A DNA stretch of 64,000 bases from Caballeronia sordidicola. Its GTDB lineage: Bacteria; Pseudomonadota; Gammaproteobacteria; Burkholderiales; Burkholderiaceae. Positions 9,521-19,433 of this stretch are shown here, piece by piece. The DNA is taken from the NCBI RefSeq assembly GCF_002220365.1, contig NZ_MTHB01000011.1:39558-103557 (forward strand), in the 5' to 3' direction. The position numbers and the translations under genes were made by a program. The first letter of the stretch is position 1, and each line of letters starts with the position of its first letter. Under the pieces are notes generated by a model that saw nothing but the letters and a program-made list of their open reading frames with translations, was not told where the DNA came from and did no database searches.

Positions 9521-9554
9521 GGCTGGAGTAAGCGCTAAAGCGCTAACTCCAGCC
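9521..9554. repeat. Intergenic inverted repeat between the fused gene and thiolase
   Basis: GGCTGGAGT (9521-9529) and ACTCCAGCC (9546-9554) are perfect inverted arms enclosing two AGCGCT palindromes. The whole can fold into one hairpin with a single A-A mismatch. There is no T run, so it does not look like an intrinsic terminator. It may be an mRNA-processing or stability element between two operon genes. Confidence 0.6.
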
Positions 9555-9589
9555 GACACGCCAACTCTGGTCGACAAAGGAGCTGCAAA

Positions 9590-10789
9590 ATGAGCAAACA
9601 AGTGCAGGACGCATATATTGTCGCCGCGAGCAGGACGCCTATCGGCAAGGCGCCGCGCGGCATCTTCAAGAACACGCGGCCCGACGAGCTGCTGGTCCAC
9701 GCGATCCGTTCAGCCGTGGCACAAGTGCCGGGGCTGGATACGAAGCTGATTGAAGACGCGATCATCGGTTGCGCGATTCCTGAAGGCGAGCAAGGCCTGA
9801 ACGTGGCGCGTATCGGCGCATTGTTGGCTGGTCTGCCGAACTCGGTCGGCGGCGTGACCGTGAACCGGTTTTGCGCCTCGGGCGTGACCGCGTTGGCGAT
9901 GGCTGCCGACCGGATTCGCGTCGGCGAATCGGATGTGATGATCGCGGGCGGATGCGAGTCGATGAGCATGGTGCCCATGATGGGCAACAAGCCGTCGCTG
10001 TCGCCGCATATCTTCGATCGTGACGAGAACGTAGGCATTGCTTACGGCATGGGCTTGACCGCCGAACGCGTGGCCGAACGCTGGAAGATCAGTCGTGAAG
10101 CGCAGGACGCGTTTTCGGTGGAATCGCACCGGCGCGCCTTGGAAGCCCAACGTACCGGCGAATTCAACGATGAAATCGCAGCGTTCACGCTGAACGAACG
10201 GTTCCCGGATCTGGCAACAGGCGAGATCCGCGTCAACGCACGCGAGATCAAGAACGATGAAGGTCCGCGCGAGGGCACGACGATGGAAGGGCTCGCGAAG
10301 CTGCGTCCCGTCTTCGCCGCGAAGGGTTCGGTGACGGCGGGCAATAGCTCGCAGACGTCGGACGGCGCGGGTGCGTTGATCGTGGTCAGCGAGAAGATCC
10401 TCAAGCAATTCAACCTGACGCCGCTCGCGCGTTTCGTGAGCTTTGCAGTGCGTGGCGTGCCGCCGGAAATCATGGGCATCGGCCCTAAGGAAGCAATTCC
10501 TGCAGCGTTGAAAGCGGCCGGCCTCACGCAGGACGATATCGACTGGATTGAGCTCAATGAAGCGTTCGCCGCGCAATCGCTGGCGGTGATTCAGGACCTG
10601 GGACTGGATCCGTCGAAGATCAATCCGCTGGGCGGCGCGATTGCGCTGGGCCATCCGCTTGGCGCGACCGGCGCTATTCGTGCCGCGACAGTCGTGCATG
10701 GCTTGCGCCGGCGCAACCTGAAGTACGGAATGGTGACCATGTGCGTGGGAACGGGCATGGGCGCGGCGGGCATTATCGAACGGATGTGA
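9590..10789 (+). CDS. Acetyl-CoA C-acyltransferase (thiolase)
   Basis: Thiolase of 399 residues for the last, cleaving step of beta-oxidation. The acyl-accepting cysteine is Cys95 in NRFCASGVTAL. The active-site histidines and second cysteine lie in GHPLGATGA and MCVGTGMGAAG near the C-terminus, and NEAFAAQ is present. The length is typical for FadA and PhaA enzymes; the operon context favours 3-ketoacyl-CoA thiolase (FadA role) over biosynthetic acetoacetyl-CoA thiolase. The ribosome binding site AAGGAG lies just ahead of the ATG. Confidence 0.93.
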   Translation: MSKQVQDAYIVAASRTPIGKAPRGIFKNTRPDELLVHAIRSAVAQVPGLDTKLIEDAIIGCAIPEGEQGLNVARIGALLAGLPNSVGGVTVNRFCASGVTALAMAADRIRVGESDVMIAGGCESMSMVPMMGNKPSLSPHIFDRDENVGIAYGMGLTAERVAERWKISREAQDAFSVESHRRALEAQRTGEFNDEIAAFTLNERFPDLATGEIRVNAREIKNDEGPREGTTMEGLAKLRPVFAAKGSVTAGNSSQTSDGAGALIVVSEKILKQFNLTPLARFVSFAVRGVPPEIMGIGPKEAIPAALKAAGLTQDDIDWIELNEAFAAQSLAVIQDLGLDPSKINPLGGAIALGHPLGATGAIRAATVVHGLRRRNLKYGMVTMCVGTGMGAAGIIERM

Positions 10790-10867
10790 ACGGGTATTGC
10801 TGAAACGTAAAACGACGGTTCGCGCACCATCCGGTTCGCGAGCCGTTTCTTCATTCAGGAGACGAGA

Positions 10868-11632
10868 ATGGACATCATCACCGAACACGTCGACGGCGTG
10901 CTTAGCATTACCATCAACCGTCCGGCGCGCAAGAACGCGCTGACGGCCGCGATGTATCAAACCATGGCCGACGCTTTCTTCGACGCCGAAAATGACCCGG
11001 CCGTGCGCGTGGTGCTGATTCGCGCCGTGGGCGACACGTTCAGCGCAGGCAACGATCTGGAAGACTTCATGAAGGCGCCACCCGCGAAGCAGGACGCGCC
11101 CGTGTTCCAGTTTCTGCGCCGCATCAGTACCGCGCAGAAACCGGTGGTGGCGGCGGTGGCAGGCGGGGCTGTGGGTATTGGTACGACGATGCTGCTGCAT
11201 TGCGACCTGGTCTACGCAGCGTCTACAGCGAAATTCGCGTTGCCGTTCGTGCAGCTTGGGCTGTGTCCGGAGGCGGCGTCGAGCTTGCTGCTGCCGCGCG
11301 TTGCGGGTTATCAGCGGGCAGCGGAGAAGCTGCTGCTGGGCGACCCTTTCGATGCTGCCGAGGCTGCGAGCATGGGTATCGTGAACCGGGTTTTACCGGC
11401 GGAAGAGGTCGACGACTTCGCTCTGAAACAGGCGAAAAAACTCGCAGCCTTGCCCCCTGCATCGCTGAAGGCTACCAAGGCGTTGATGAAGGGCGCTCAG
11501 GCCGGCGAAATCAGCGCGCAGATGGCCGCGGAGGCGGAACACTTCGCCCACATGCTGAGCGCACCTGAGGCGAAGGAGGCGTTCACGGCGTTCTTTGAGA
11601 AGCGCAAGCCGGATTTCAGCCGGTTTAATTGA
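10868..11632 (+). CDS. Enoyl-CoA hydratase/isomerase family protein
   Basis: Single-domain crotonase-fold protein of 254 residues. Visible motifs are the N-terminal SITINRPARKNALTAAMY, the oxyanion-hole regions FSAGNDLEDF and GGAVGIGTTMLLHCDLVYA, and the hydratase-type segment LPFVQLGLCPEAASS. It is the last gene of the beta-oxidation cluster and adds a second hydratase or isomerase activity to that of the fused enzyme, perhaps for acyl chains with unusual double-bond positions. The ribosome binding site AGGAGACGAG precedes the ATG. Substrate range cannot be read from the sequence. Confidence 0.9.
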   Translation: MDIITEHVDGVLSITINRPARKNALTAAMYQTMADAFFDAENDPAVRVVLIRAVGDTFSAGNDLEDFMKAPPAKQDAPVFQFLRRISTAQKPVVAAVAGGAVGIGTTMLLHCDLVYAASTAKFALPFVQLGLCPEAASSLLLPRVAGYQRAAEKLLLGDPFDAAEAASMGIVNRVLPAEEVDDFALKQAKKLAALPPASLKATKALMKGAQAGEISAQMAAEAEHFAHMLSAPEAKEAFTAFFEKRKPDFSRFN

Positions 11633-11727
11633 CAACGGGCTTGGGCTCCTGGATAACCCGAGGGCTCACGTTCCTTCCTGTGGACGGTGGCGCTTCAGGC
11701 GTTGTCTGAAGCACGCCGAGGCTTCGC

Positions 11728-12576
11728 TCAACGCGTGGCGCCGTCCACGCGGCCATATTCCACGAACCCGTTCTCCCGCGCAAAACTCACGAGCCGCAAC
11801 CCCGCCTTTTCCGCGATGGAAATGGCCAGCGACGTAGGCGCGGAAATGGTGACGAGCATCGGTACACCGACCCGCGCCGACTTGCGCACGAGTTCATAGC
11901 TTGCCCGACTCGAAAGGAATACGAAACCTTGCGTGGTGTCCACGCGTTGCAGCACCAGATGCCCGATCAGTTTATCGAGCGCGTTATGGCGGCCCACGTC
12001 CTCGAACGCGTAGTTGACCGCGCCGCGTTCGTCGCACCAGGCGGCTGCGTGCAATCCGCCGGTCAGCTTCGATAACTGCTGATGCGCCGGCAATTCATGC
12101 GCGGCATGAGCAATGGCGTCATCCGCAAGACGGCTCAGGAAACCCGTTTCGGGCACGCGTTCAGGTTGCAAATCCAGCAAGTCGATACTCTCTATCCCGC
12201 ACACCCCGCAGCCCGTGCGTCCGGCCAGCGCCCGGCGCTTCTGCTTCATCGCGACAAACGCCTGCTGCACCACCTGCAGATGCACTTCTGCGTGCGGCAG
12301 GGTGTCGCCGGCGGGGGTATCGTGGAAAAATACCTCGATGTCGTGGATATCGCTGCCGCGCTCCACAATGCCTTCGGTCAGCGAAAATCCCACCGCGAAC
12401 GCTTCCAGGTCGCGCGGCGTGCACATCATGACCGCGTGCGAAATGCCGTTGTACACGAGCGCGACGGGCCATTCCTGGCCGACGTCGTCGGCGGCGTCGC
12501 GTGTTTCACCCAGCCGGTGCCGCCGCACCGGGCGCTGTACGTAGCCGGGCTGATCGTCGATGTCGGTGTCATTCAT
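11728..12576 (-). CDS. fdhD: Formate dehydrogenase accessory sulfurtransferase FdhD
   Basis: Cytosolic protein of 282 residues that passes sulfur from the IscS desulfurase to the molybdenum cofactor of formate dehydrogenase. The sulfur-carrying CxxC motif is TGCGVCG (Cys123 and Cys126 counted from the chosen start). FdhD signatures VALVYNGISHAVMMCTPRD, EDVGRHNALDKLIG and FLSSRASYELV are clear. I chose the ATG at 12576 (MNDTDI) because homology begins after it; an in-frame start at 12639 would add 21 residues. Neither has a strong ribosome binding site. No formate dehydrogenase structural gene lies in the window. The next gene is linked to another molybdoenzyme, nitrate reductase. Confidence 0.93.
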   Translation of the reverse strand: MNDTDIDDQPGYVQRPVRRHRLGETRDAADDVGQEWPVALVYNGISHAVMMCTPRDLEAFAVGFSLTEGIVERGSDIHDIEVFFHDTPAGDTLPHAEVHLQVVQQAFVAMKQKRRALAGRTGCGVCGIESIDLLDLQPERVPETGFLSRLADDAIAHAAHELPAHQQLSKLTGGLHAAAWCDERGAVNYAFEDVGRHNALDKLIGHLVLQRVDTTQGFVFLSSRASYELVRKSARVGVPMLVTISAPTSLAISIAEKAGLRLVSFARENGFVEYGRVDGATR

Positions 12577-12771
12577 TGCATGGCTCACTTGCTGATTGCT
12601 TTCGATGTTGCGTTTTAACCGCTTTCCGTGGGCATCCACGAGATAAATTCGGGCACAACGCTTGCTCCTTTATGGGGCAGCAGACACACTACAAGCCGTT
12701 CAAGGCCCTACGATAACCTACCGCGGCCTCACTCGCTTTCCTTGTCCATTACCGCCAACGAGGCACCTGCC

Positions 12772-13248
12772 ATGGCACTTTACGACGCTCCGCGCCTGTT
12801 CGGATTCGAACTGGAGTCGACTGAGAATCTGAGCTTCATCCCGCTCGTCGTGCGCTTTAACCTGGACCGCTTCGGCCGGATCATCTCGCTCGATCAGTGG
12901 AGACGACTGCCGCATAGCGACCGGGAATTGCTTGCGCGCTTTCCTGTTGAGGATGACGCCGCGATCGAACCGAATTTCGATCAGGCGCTCGCTGAGATGC
13001 TTCGGACGCACGCTGACGCGGCGCCGGAGACATTTGAACCTGATAGCGATCCGATCTGGGTGCATACCGACGTCGTGCCTGAAACCGTGATTCGCCAGAG
13101 CAGTTTGTGCGGGATCGGCTCGCCGAGTCTTGGGCGATGGTCGGAGCTTTCGCGATTTCAGCGCTATGCGCTGGCGAAGTTATCGCGCAAGGCCGATGTC
13201 AACCACGACTTCGTTCCGGCAATGCGGGAGTTCGGGGTAGCCGATTAA
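12772..13248 (+). CDS. Nitrate reductase-associated protein (PF09655-like)
   Basis: Small protein of 158 residues without signal peptide or membrane segment. The N-terminal half (LFGFELESTENLSFIPLVVR, then FNLDRFGRIISLDQWRRLP) matches what I know of the nitrate reductase-associated family found in cyanobacteria and some proteobacteria. The start at 12772 is set by the ribosome binding site AACGAGG. The gene is divergent from fdhD, with about 195 bases between the two starts. Both neighbours are linked to molybdenum enzymes, which supports the assignment, but the molecular role of this family is not known. Confidence 0.75.
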   Translation: MALYDAPRLFGFELESTENLSFIPLVVRFNLDRFGRIISLDQWRRLPHSDRELLARFPVEDDAAIEPNFDQALAEMLRTHADAAPETFEPDSDPIWVHTDVVPETVIRQSSLCGIGSPSLGRWSELSRFQRYALAKLSRKADVNHDFVPAMREFGVAD

Positions 13249-13629
13249 GATCGGTCAAGTTCGGTCATGTTGTTACTCGCGCCCTTGAACGAGACCGCTA
13301 GCGGCTGACCGGCTCATCGTGTTCAACCCAACGCGACAGAACCACGCCGGGTGGAAATTGTCAGGGCGCGAGATCAAATTCGCCGCCGGGGAACCGCGGT
13401 TCGCCCGCTGCATCCGTCCGCAAACAGCGGCCGGCAGCGAACTGGCACCGGTCGCCGCATGTCGTGCCGCGCTTGCCTGCACGACTGACTATCCCGCAAA
13501 AGGCGTCTTTTAAGCACCCACCCTAAATTCCCCCCACCGTTTGCCGATAATCAACTATCGATGCACGGAAATCGATGCGAAGACGCGCTCAGTCTTCCCA
13601 GCCCCGCCTCCCGGACGGCGATCGAACCC
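13249..13629. other. Intergenic region, no gene seen
   Basis: 380 bases between the nitrate reductase-associated gene and the GGDEF-EAL gene. A possible 64-codon frame at 13319-13513 has no ribosome binding site and no recognisable product, so I do not call it. The promoter of the GGDEF-EAL gene presumably lies here, but I see no convincing -35/-10 pair. Confidence 0.5.
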
Positions 13630-16600
13630 ATGAACTCATTCTTTTCCCGCCGTCTGCTGGTAAGCCTGGCCGTCGTTCTGATCGCCATGGGGGCGAACGC
13701 ATTCGTCGCGTACCAACAAATCGACCGCCAAAGCGTCGCCAATGCGCGCACGCAGCGCACGCTCAGCCTCATGCGCGACCTCGACGCGTACCGCAGCGCG
13801 CTTGGCGAAATCCTCCCGGAAATCAGTTGGTACCAGGCGAGCGGCGTCCTTACGCCGCTCGACGTTCGCGAGGCGCGTGCAGCGCATATCAACGCGCTGG
13901 AAAGCGGCCTGCGCGCCCAGTTCGATTACGAACCCGACATGAAAGGCGCGTTTTACCTGCTCGGCGAAAGCGCGCGTATTGCGAAACGCGACGCTCAATC
14001 GGCGTTCGAACGCGCCGCCATAGACGCACCTGGCGCGACCCGCGACTGGACCCAGCAAGCGGTCCGTCGGCTCGCAGAAGATCAGCAATCCCTCGATGTC
14101 GAACTGGCGGTGCTGCGCGCGAGGGAAGCCGATTCGCTCGCGGCCGCGCTCAATGAATCCGCGCTGGCGTCCACCCGCGCCGTATTCCTGTTGATCCTCA
14201 CGATGCTTGCCGGCGGCGCAGCGCTGATCTACACCTTCGCGCGCCACGAGAAATCGGCGCGCGACAAGTTGCGCATTGCCCGGGCAATGCAGCGCAGCAA
14301 CGAGCGTTTCCGCGATCTGTTCGACGCGCATCCGGTCCCCATGTGGATTGTCGATGCCGCGACGTATCGCTTCGTTGCAGTGAATCCGGCGGCGTTGGCG
14401 CATTATGGCTACAACGAACTCGAATTCCTGTCGATGAGCGTGCGGGACCTGCACGCCGATGACGACTTCGACCGGTTCGCCACACTCCTCGCGCGCCACA
14501 CGCGCAGCCATACGCGCAGCGAGACGGACAGTCAGCCGCGCCAGACGGGCGCGCAACGGCCGGCGGGCGTCTGGCAGCACAAGCGTCGCGACGGCGCGCA
14601 GGTGAGCGCCGACATCTCATCGCACTCGCTGACCTATTCAGGGCATCCGGGTATTTTCATGCTCGCCAACGATGTCACCGACCGCATCAATGCCGAAACC
14701 GAGGCGCGGCGTTCGAAGCAGATGCTGGAGTCGCTTATCGACAATATTCCGCAGCGGATCTTCTGGAAGGACCGCAAATCGCGTTATCTGGGCTGCAATT
14801 CCGCCTTTGCCCGCGATGCCGGTCTCGCCAGCAAAGACCAGGTGGTCGGCCTGACGGATTCCGAGCTGCCCTGGTGGCGCTCGGCCGCGCAACTTCGTGA
14901 CAGCGATCGCCGGGTCATCGCGACCGGCCAGCCGCTGATGAACGTCGAAAGCGACGTTGAACGCGATGATGAAGTGCGCGCGTCGATCACGAGCAAGATG
15001 CCGCTGCTCGACGGGGCGGGGCGCATTATCGGCGTGCTGGGTTCGTACGATGACACGACCGAGCGCAAGCGCGCCGAACTGGCGCTGCGCTTGCAAAGCC
15101 GGGCGCTGGATGCCTGCGTGAACGCCGTGCTGATCACTGGCACGAGTGCCACGGGCAACGTGATCGAATATGCGAATCCCGCGTTCAAACGCATTACGGG
15201 CTACGACCCGGCCGATATCGTGGGCCGCGACTGCCGTTTCCTCCAGCGCGATGATCTCGACCAGGAAGGCCTCGAGGCAATCCGTACGGGTCTGGCCGCG
15301 AACCGCGAAGCGAGCGCTGTGCTGCGCAATTATCGTAAGGATGGCGTGCTGTTCTGGAATCGGCTTTTCATCGCGCCCGTGCCAGATGCGCAGGGCCGCA
15401 CGACGCATCACGTCGGCGTGATCAACGACGTCACCGAAGTAGTCCGCTATCAGGAGCAGCTCGAATATCAGGCGAACTACGACACGCTTACGCGCCTGCC
15501 CAACCGTAATCTGCTGCGTGTCCGGCTACAACACGCGATTGATCGGGCTCGGCAGGAGGACACCACGCTGGCCGTGGTTTTCGTCGATCTCGATGGGTTC
15601 AAGAACGTCAATGACAGCCTGGGCCATAGCGTAGGCGACCGGTTGCTCGCGGTGGTCGCCGAGCGGCTGGCGCGTTGCGGCCGCGCCGGCGATACGGTCG
15701 CGCGTCACGGCGGCGACGAGTTCGTGATCGTGCTCCCGGACATGGTTGGCGAAAGCGCGCTGATTGCCTGGATGGAGCGCGTGCGGACCGCCATTTCGGA
15801 CCCGGTATGGCTCGATGGCACGGAAATGTACGTGGGCTGCAGCATGGGCGCGAGCCTGTTCCCGCAAGACGGCGACGACGCCGAGACCGTGCTCAAGAAA
15901 GCCGATATCGCGATGTATCGCGCGAAGGACATGGGACGCAACACGTACCAGTTCTATCAGCCGGAAATGAACGCGAGCGTCGGCGCGCGGATGGACGTCG
16001 AGCGGCGTTTGCGGCGGGCGTTGCGCGACGGCGAATTCCTGCTGCACTACCAGCCGCAAGTGGAATTGACGACGGGCGAGATTGTCGGCATGGAGGCGCT
16101 CGTGCGCTGGATGGATCCGGAGTTCGGGTTGGTCTCGCCGGGCGCGTTTATTCCGGTGGCCGAAGAATGCGGGCTGATCGGGCCATTGTCCGAGTGGGTG
16201 TTGCGCGAGGCGTGCCGGCAAAACAGGGCGTGGCAGGACGAGGGGTTGCCGCCGGCGCGGATGTCGGTGAATCTGTCTGCGCGGCAATTCCAGCAACGGG
16301 ATATCCGCGTGCTGGTGACGTCCGTGCTGGCGGAAACGGGGCTTGCGCCGCATTACCTGGAAATCGAGCTTACCGAAAGCGCGATCATGCGCAACGGGGA
16401 AGACACCGTCACCACGCTAACGGAGTTGGCGGCGCTCGGCATCAGCATTGCCATTGACGACTTCGGGACCGGGTATTCAAGCCTGAGTTACCTGAAGCGT
16501 TTTCCGGTGGACCGGTTGAAGATCGACCGCTCGTTCGTTGCGGATATCGGCAAATCGGGAGGCAATGAAACGATTACTTCAGCGATCATCGCGCTCGCTC

Positions 16601-16845
16601 ACTCGCTCGAGTTGCAGGTGATCGCGGAGGGCGTGGAGACGGCGGCGCAACTGGACTTCCTCGTTGCCCGCGACTGCGACGAGATGCAAGGCTTTTTCTT
16701 CTCGCAACCGCTGCCGGCCGGCGAGATTCCCGCGCTGCTGCTCAACAGCCGGACCAGCCGGCAGCTTGGTGTGCGCCAGGGACCGTCCGATCAGTCCAGG
16801 GCGGGCAATGCGCGCGGACGGCGGTCGCTGTCGGTGGCGACGTAG
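13630..16845 (+). CDS. Membrane PAS-PAS-LOV-like-GGDEF-EAL cyclic-di-GMP protein
   Basis: Inner-membrane signalling protein of about 1071 residues that makes and/or degrades cyclic di-GMP. Order: membrane helix 1 (residues 7-27), periplasmic helical sensor region, membrane helix 2 (about 178-202), PAS1 (about 220-335), PAS2 (about 362-480), a third PAS-type domain (about 488-605), GGDEF and EAL. The third domain has GRDCRFLQ (Cys535), NYRKDG and FWN, the flavin-binding pattern of LOV photoreceptors. GGDEF is intact (694-698), with an RxxD inhibitory site (RAGD) five residues ahead. EAL is intact (822-824), with DDFGTGYSS. Both activities look possible. I chose the ATG at 13630; one at 13561 would add 23 residues. 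The 3' end overlaps the opposing yciA gene by 55 bases. Confidence 0.92.
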   Translation: MNSFFSRRLLVSLAVVLIAMGANAFVAYQQIDRQSVANARTQRTLSLMRDLDAYRSALGEILPEISWYQASGVLTPLDVREARAAHINALESGLRAQFDYEPDMKGAFYLLGESARIAKRDAQSAFERAAIDAPGATRDWTQQAVRRLAEDQQSLDVELAVLRAREADSLAAALNESALASTRAVFLLILTMLAGGAALIYTFARHEKSARDKLRIARAMQRSNERFRDLFDAHPVPMWIVDAATYRFVAVNPAALAHYGYNELEFLSMSVRDLHADDDFDRFATLLARHTRSHTRSETDSQPRQTGAQRPAGVWQHKRRDGAQVSADISSHSLTYSGHPGIFMLANDVTDRINAETEARRSKQMLESLIDNIPQRIFWKDRKSRYLGCNSAFARDAGLASKDQVVGLTDSELPWWRSAAQLRDSDRRVIATGQPLMNVESDVERDDEVRASITSKMPLLDGAGRIIGVLGSYDDTTERKRAELALRLQSRALDACVNAVLITGTSATGNVIEYANPAFKRITGYDPADIVGRDCRFLQRDDLDQEGLEAIRTGLAANREASAVLRNYRKDGVLFWNRLFIAPVPDAQGRTTHHVGVINDVTEVVRYQEQLEYQANYDTLTRLPNRNLLRVRLQHAIDRARQEDTTLAVVFVDLDGFKNVNDSLGHSVGDRLLAVVAERLARCGRAGDTVARHGGDEFVIVLPDMVGESALIAWMERVRTAISDPVWLDGTEMYVGCSMGASLFPQDGDDAETVLKKADIAMYRAKDMGRNTYQFYQPEMNASVGARMDVERRLRRALRDGEFLLHYQPQVELTTGEIVGMEALVRWMDPEFGLVSPGAFIPVAEECGLIGPLSEWVLREACRQNRAWQDEGLPPARMSVNLSARQFQQRDIRVLVTSVLAETGLAPHYLEIELTESAIMRNGEDTVTTLTELAALGISIAIDDFGTGYSSLSYLKRFPVDRLKIDRSFVADIGKSGGNETITSAIIALAHSLELQVIAEGVETAAQLDFLVARDCDEMQGFFFSQPLPAGEIPALLLNSRTSRQLGVRQGPSDQSRAGNARGRRSLSVAT

Positions 16846-17186
16846 GTCAACGTCGCTTCCGTCACCTTCACCACGTCTTCCGCCAGGCTCATGCGCTGCG
16901 CATAGACCTCGACCGATACCGTCACCGACGTATTGCCCGTCTTCACGATATCCGTATAAAAGCTCAGCAAATCGCCGACAAACACCGGCTGCTTGAATAC
17001 GAACGAATTCACGGAGATGGTCGCGACGCGCCCGTTCGCGCGCCGGCTGGCCGGAATCGATCCGGCGATGTCCACTTGCGCCATGATCCAGCCGCCGAAG
17101 ACGTCGCCGTGAACGTTGGCATCGGACGGTTGCGGCACTACGCGCAGCGCGACCGGTTTGTTCGGGAGTTGCAGGGATTGGGTCAC
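16791..17186 (-). CDS. yciA: Acyl-CoA thioesterase, YciA-like hotdog protein
   Basis: Cytosolic hotdog-fold thioesterase of 131 residues that hydrolyses acyl-CoA to fatty acid and CoA. The family motif [21 protein letters not shown] at about residues 22-42 holds the active-site aspartate and helix. [15 protein letters not shown] and VEVYAQR follow in the positions seen in YciA. The length is typical. Its C-terminal 18 codons lie on the strand opposite the end of the GGDEF-EAL gene, so the two converge and overlap. Paralogues differ in chain-length preference, which cannot be read here. Confidence 0.88.
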   Translation of the reverse strand: MTQSLQLPNKPVALRVVPQPSDANVHGDVFGGWIMAQVDIAGSIPASRRANGRVATISVNSFVFKQPVFVGDLLSFYTDIVKTGNTSVTVSVEVYAQRMSLAEDVVKVTEATLTYVATDSDRRPRALPALD

Positions 17187-17525
17187 GGGCGGATTTCCAT
17201 GAAAGAGTGACGGGATGCCGGCGCTCAGCGCGCCGTGGCACCTTCTGCGACAATGCTTGGATTAAACGATGTTGCTTTGCGCTCGAACGAGTCTGGCTTG
17301 AATTTGGCCTCAATTTGGCTTATCACACCCGTTTTAGCGTGTTTTTACGGCGTTTGGCGAAAGGTTGGCTGGTCGTTGACCACGCGTTGCCCGCGCCGGG
17401 AAACATCGAATTGTACGGGAAAGCCCGCATTTTGAGACGGGCGCCCGTCCCGCGATACCTCGCTCGTGCGCGCCGCAGTGACACCCTGTGATACTGCGGC
17501 GCGGACCTCTGCAGACCTGGAATTC
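17187..17525. other. Divergent promoter region of yciA and the ABC exporter gene
   Basis: 340 bases between two divergently transcribed genes. I see no protein-coding gene and no clear consensus promoter. A few T-rich stretches (around 17310-17345) are the likeliest promoter area. Short frames here have no ribosome binding site or recognisable product. Confidence 0.45.
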
Positions 17526-19406
17526 ATGCGCCGCAACTCTCCATCCGAACCGGCTCCCGTCGCGAAAGGCCCGCGTAACGACTGGCAGACCATTTTCTCG
17601 CTGCTGCCGTACCTCGCCACGTACAAATGGCGCGTCGGGTTTGCGCTGACCTGCCTGATCGGCGCGAAAGTCGCGAATCTGGGTGTGCCGATCGTGATGA
17701 AAAAGGTGATCGACAGCCTCAGTTCCATCCAGCATCTGACCGCGCTCGGACGCGCGCAGGATTCCGCGGCGATCATCCTGGTGAGCGGCGTGGGCCTGCT
17801 GGTCGTGGCTTATGCGATCGTGCGCCTGTCCACTTCGCTATTCACCGAGTTGCGCGAAATGCTGTTCGCGAAGGTCACCGAAAGCGCCGTGCGGCAACTC
17901 GCGCTGAAAGTGTTCCGGCATTTGCACTCGCTGTCGCTGCGGTTTCATCTCGACCGGCAGACCGGCGGCATGTCGCGAGACATTGAACGCGGCACGCGAG
18001 GTATCCAGCAACTCGTTTCGTATTCGCTTTACAGCATCCTGCCGACGCTCGTGGAAGTCGGCCTCGTGCTTGGATTTTTTGTCGCGAAATACGAAGCGTA
18101 TTACGCGATCGTCACGCTGATCGCGCTGGTGACGTACATCGTGTTCACGATCAAGCTCACCGAATGGCGCACGCACTTCCGGCGCACGATGAACGAACTC
18201 GATTCGAAGGCGAATTCGCGTGCCATCGATTCATTGTTGAACTACGAAACCGTGAAGTATTTTGGCAACGAAGAGTGGGAAGCGCAGCGTTACGATGAAA
18301 ACCTGCGGCGCTATCGCACGGCGGCCATTCGCTCGCAGCGGTCGTTGTCGGTGCTCAATTTCGGACAGCAATTCATTATTGGCACGGGGCTCGTGTTCAT
18401 TCTCTGGCGCGCGACCCAAGGTGTTATTGCGGGGCATCTGACGCTCGGTGATCTCGTGCTGATCAACACGTTCATGCTGCAGTTGTATATCCCGCTGAAT
18501 TTCCTGGGCGTGGTGTATCGCGAGCTCAAGCAGAGTCTCACTGACATGGACCGCATGTTCACCTTGCTCGGCGCCGGGCGTGAAGTGCCGGATGTGCCGA
18601 ACGCTCCGCCGCTGGTCGTGAAGGGTGCGGAGGTCCGGTTCGAGAACGTGAGCTTCTCGTATGAACGCGCGCGGCCGATCCTGCATGGTGTGGACTTTAC
18701 GATTCCGGCGGGGACCACGACGGCGGTGGTCGGCCACAGTGGTTCAGGTAAATCGACGCTCGGCCGTCTGCTGTTCCGTTTCTATGATCTCGACCGCGAA
18801 CAAGGCGGCCAGATTCTGCTCGACGGCCAGGACATTCGCGATGTCGCGCAGGATTCGTTGCGTGCGGCTATCGGCATCGTGCCGCAGGATACGGTGCTCT
18901 TCAACGATTCGATCTACTACAACATCGCGTACGGCCGGCCATCCGCTTCACGCGATGAAGTGATCGCGGCGGCGCGAGCAGCGCACATTCACGACTTCAT
19001 CGAGAGCTTGCCCGCTGGGTACGAGACGCCAGTGGGCGAGCGCGGGCTGAAGCTGTCGGGCGGGGAGAAGCAGCGCGTGGCTATCGCGCGGACGTTGCTC
19101 AAGAACCCGCCGCTCCTCATCTTCGATGAAGCCACCTCCGCGCTCGATTCAAAATCCGAACGCGCCATTCAGCACGAACTGGATCTGATCGCGCAGGAAC
19201 GGACGACGTTGATCATTGCGCACCGGTTATCGACGGTGGTTCATGCGCAGCAGATTATCGTGTTGGATCACGGGCGCATTGTGGAGCGGGGGACGCACGC
19301 GGAGTTGCTGCGCGCGGGTGGGCTGTTCTCGCAGATGTGGGCGTTGCAGCAGCGCTCGGCGGGAGTCGTGGCCGCCGATGCGCTGGAAGCGCCGGCGCGT
19401 GCGTGA
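17526..19406 (+). CDS. Atm1-type ABC exporter (fused permease and ATPase)
   Basis: Half-transporter of about 626 residues. The N-terminal part has six predicted membrane helices (about residues 30-310). The C-terminal ATPase has Walker [13 protein letters not shown], signature LSGGEKQRVAIART and Walker B LLIFDEATSALD. Motifs TGGMSRDIERGTRGIQQLVS and NYETVKYFGNEEWE are typical of the Atm1/HMT subfamily, which exports glutathione-linked sulfur or metal compounds and supports Fe-S cluster and heavy-metal homeostasis. The start at ATG 17526 (MRRNSPS) is my choice; an upstream GTG or ATG at 17466 would add 20 residues without family similarity. It probably works as a homodimer. Confidence 0.9.
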   Translation: MRRNSPSEPAPVAKGPRNDWQTIFSLLPYLATYKWRVGFALTCLIGAKVANLGVPIVMKKVIDSLSSIQHLTALGRAQDSAAIILVSGVGLLVVAYAIVRLSTSLFTELREMLFAKVTESAVRQLALKVFRHLHSLSLRFHLDRQTGGMSRDIERGTRGIQQLVSYSLYSILPTLVEVGLVLGFFVAKYEAYYAIVTLIALVTYIVFTIKLTEWRTHFRRTMNELDSKANSRAIDSLLNYETVKYFGNEEWEAQRYDENLRRYRTAAIRSQRSLSVLNFGQQFIIGTGLVFILWRATQGVIAGHLTLGDLVLINTFMLQLYIPLNFLGVVYRELKQSLTDMDRMFTLLGAGREVPDVPNAPPLVVKGAEVRFENVSFSYERARPILHGVDFTIPAGTTTAVVGHSGSGKSTLGRLLFRFYDLDREQGGQILLDGQDIRDVAQDSLRAAIGIVPQDTVLFNDSIYYNIAYGRPSASRDEVIAAARAAHIHDFIESLPAGYETPVGERGLKLSGGEKQRVAIARTLLKNPPLLIFDEATSALDSKSERAIQHELDLIAQERTTLIIAHRLSTVVHAQQIIVLDHGRIVERGTHAELLRAGGLFSQMWALQQRSAGVVAADALEAPARA

Positions 19407-19433
19407 AACGGGGCCGGCGTCTCGCCAGACGGG

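Noticed and set aside
9710..11200. 496-codon minus-strand frame opposite the thiolase and hydratase genes
   Set aside because: Shadow frame with low-complexity composition and no motif.
13319..13513. 64-codon plus-strand frame before the GGDEF-EAL gene
   Set aside because: No ribosome binding site and no recognisable feature.
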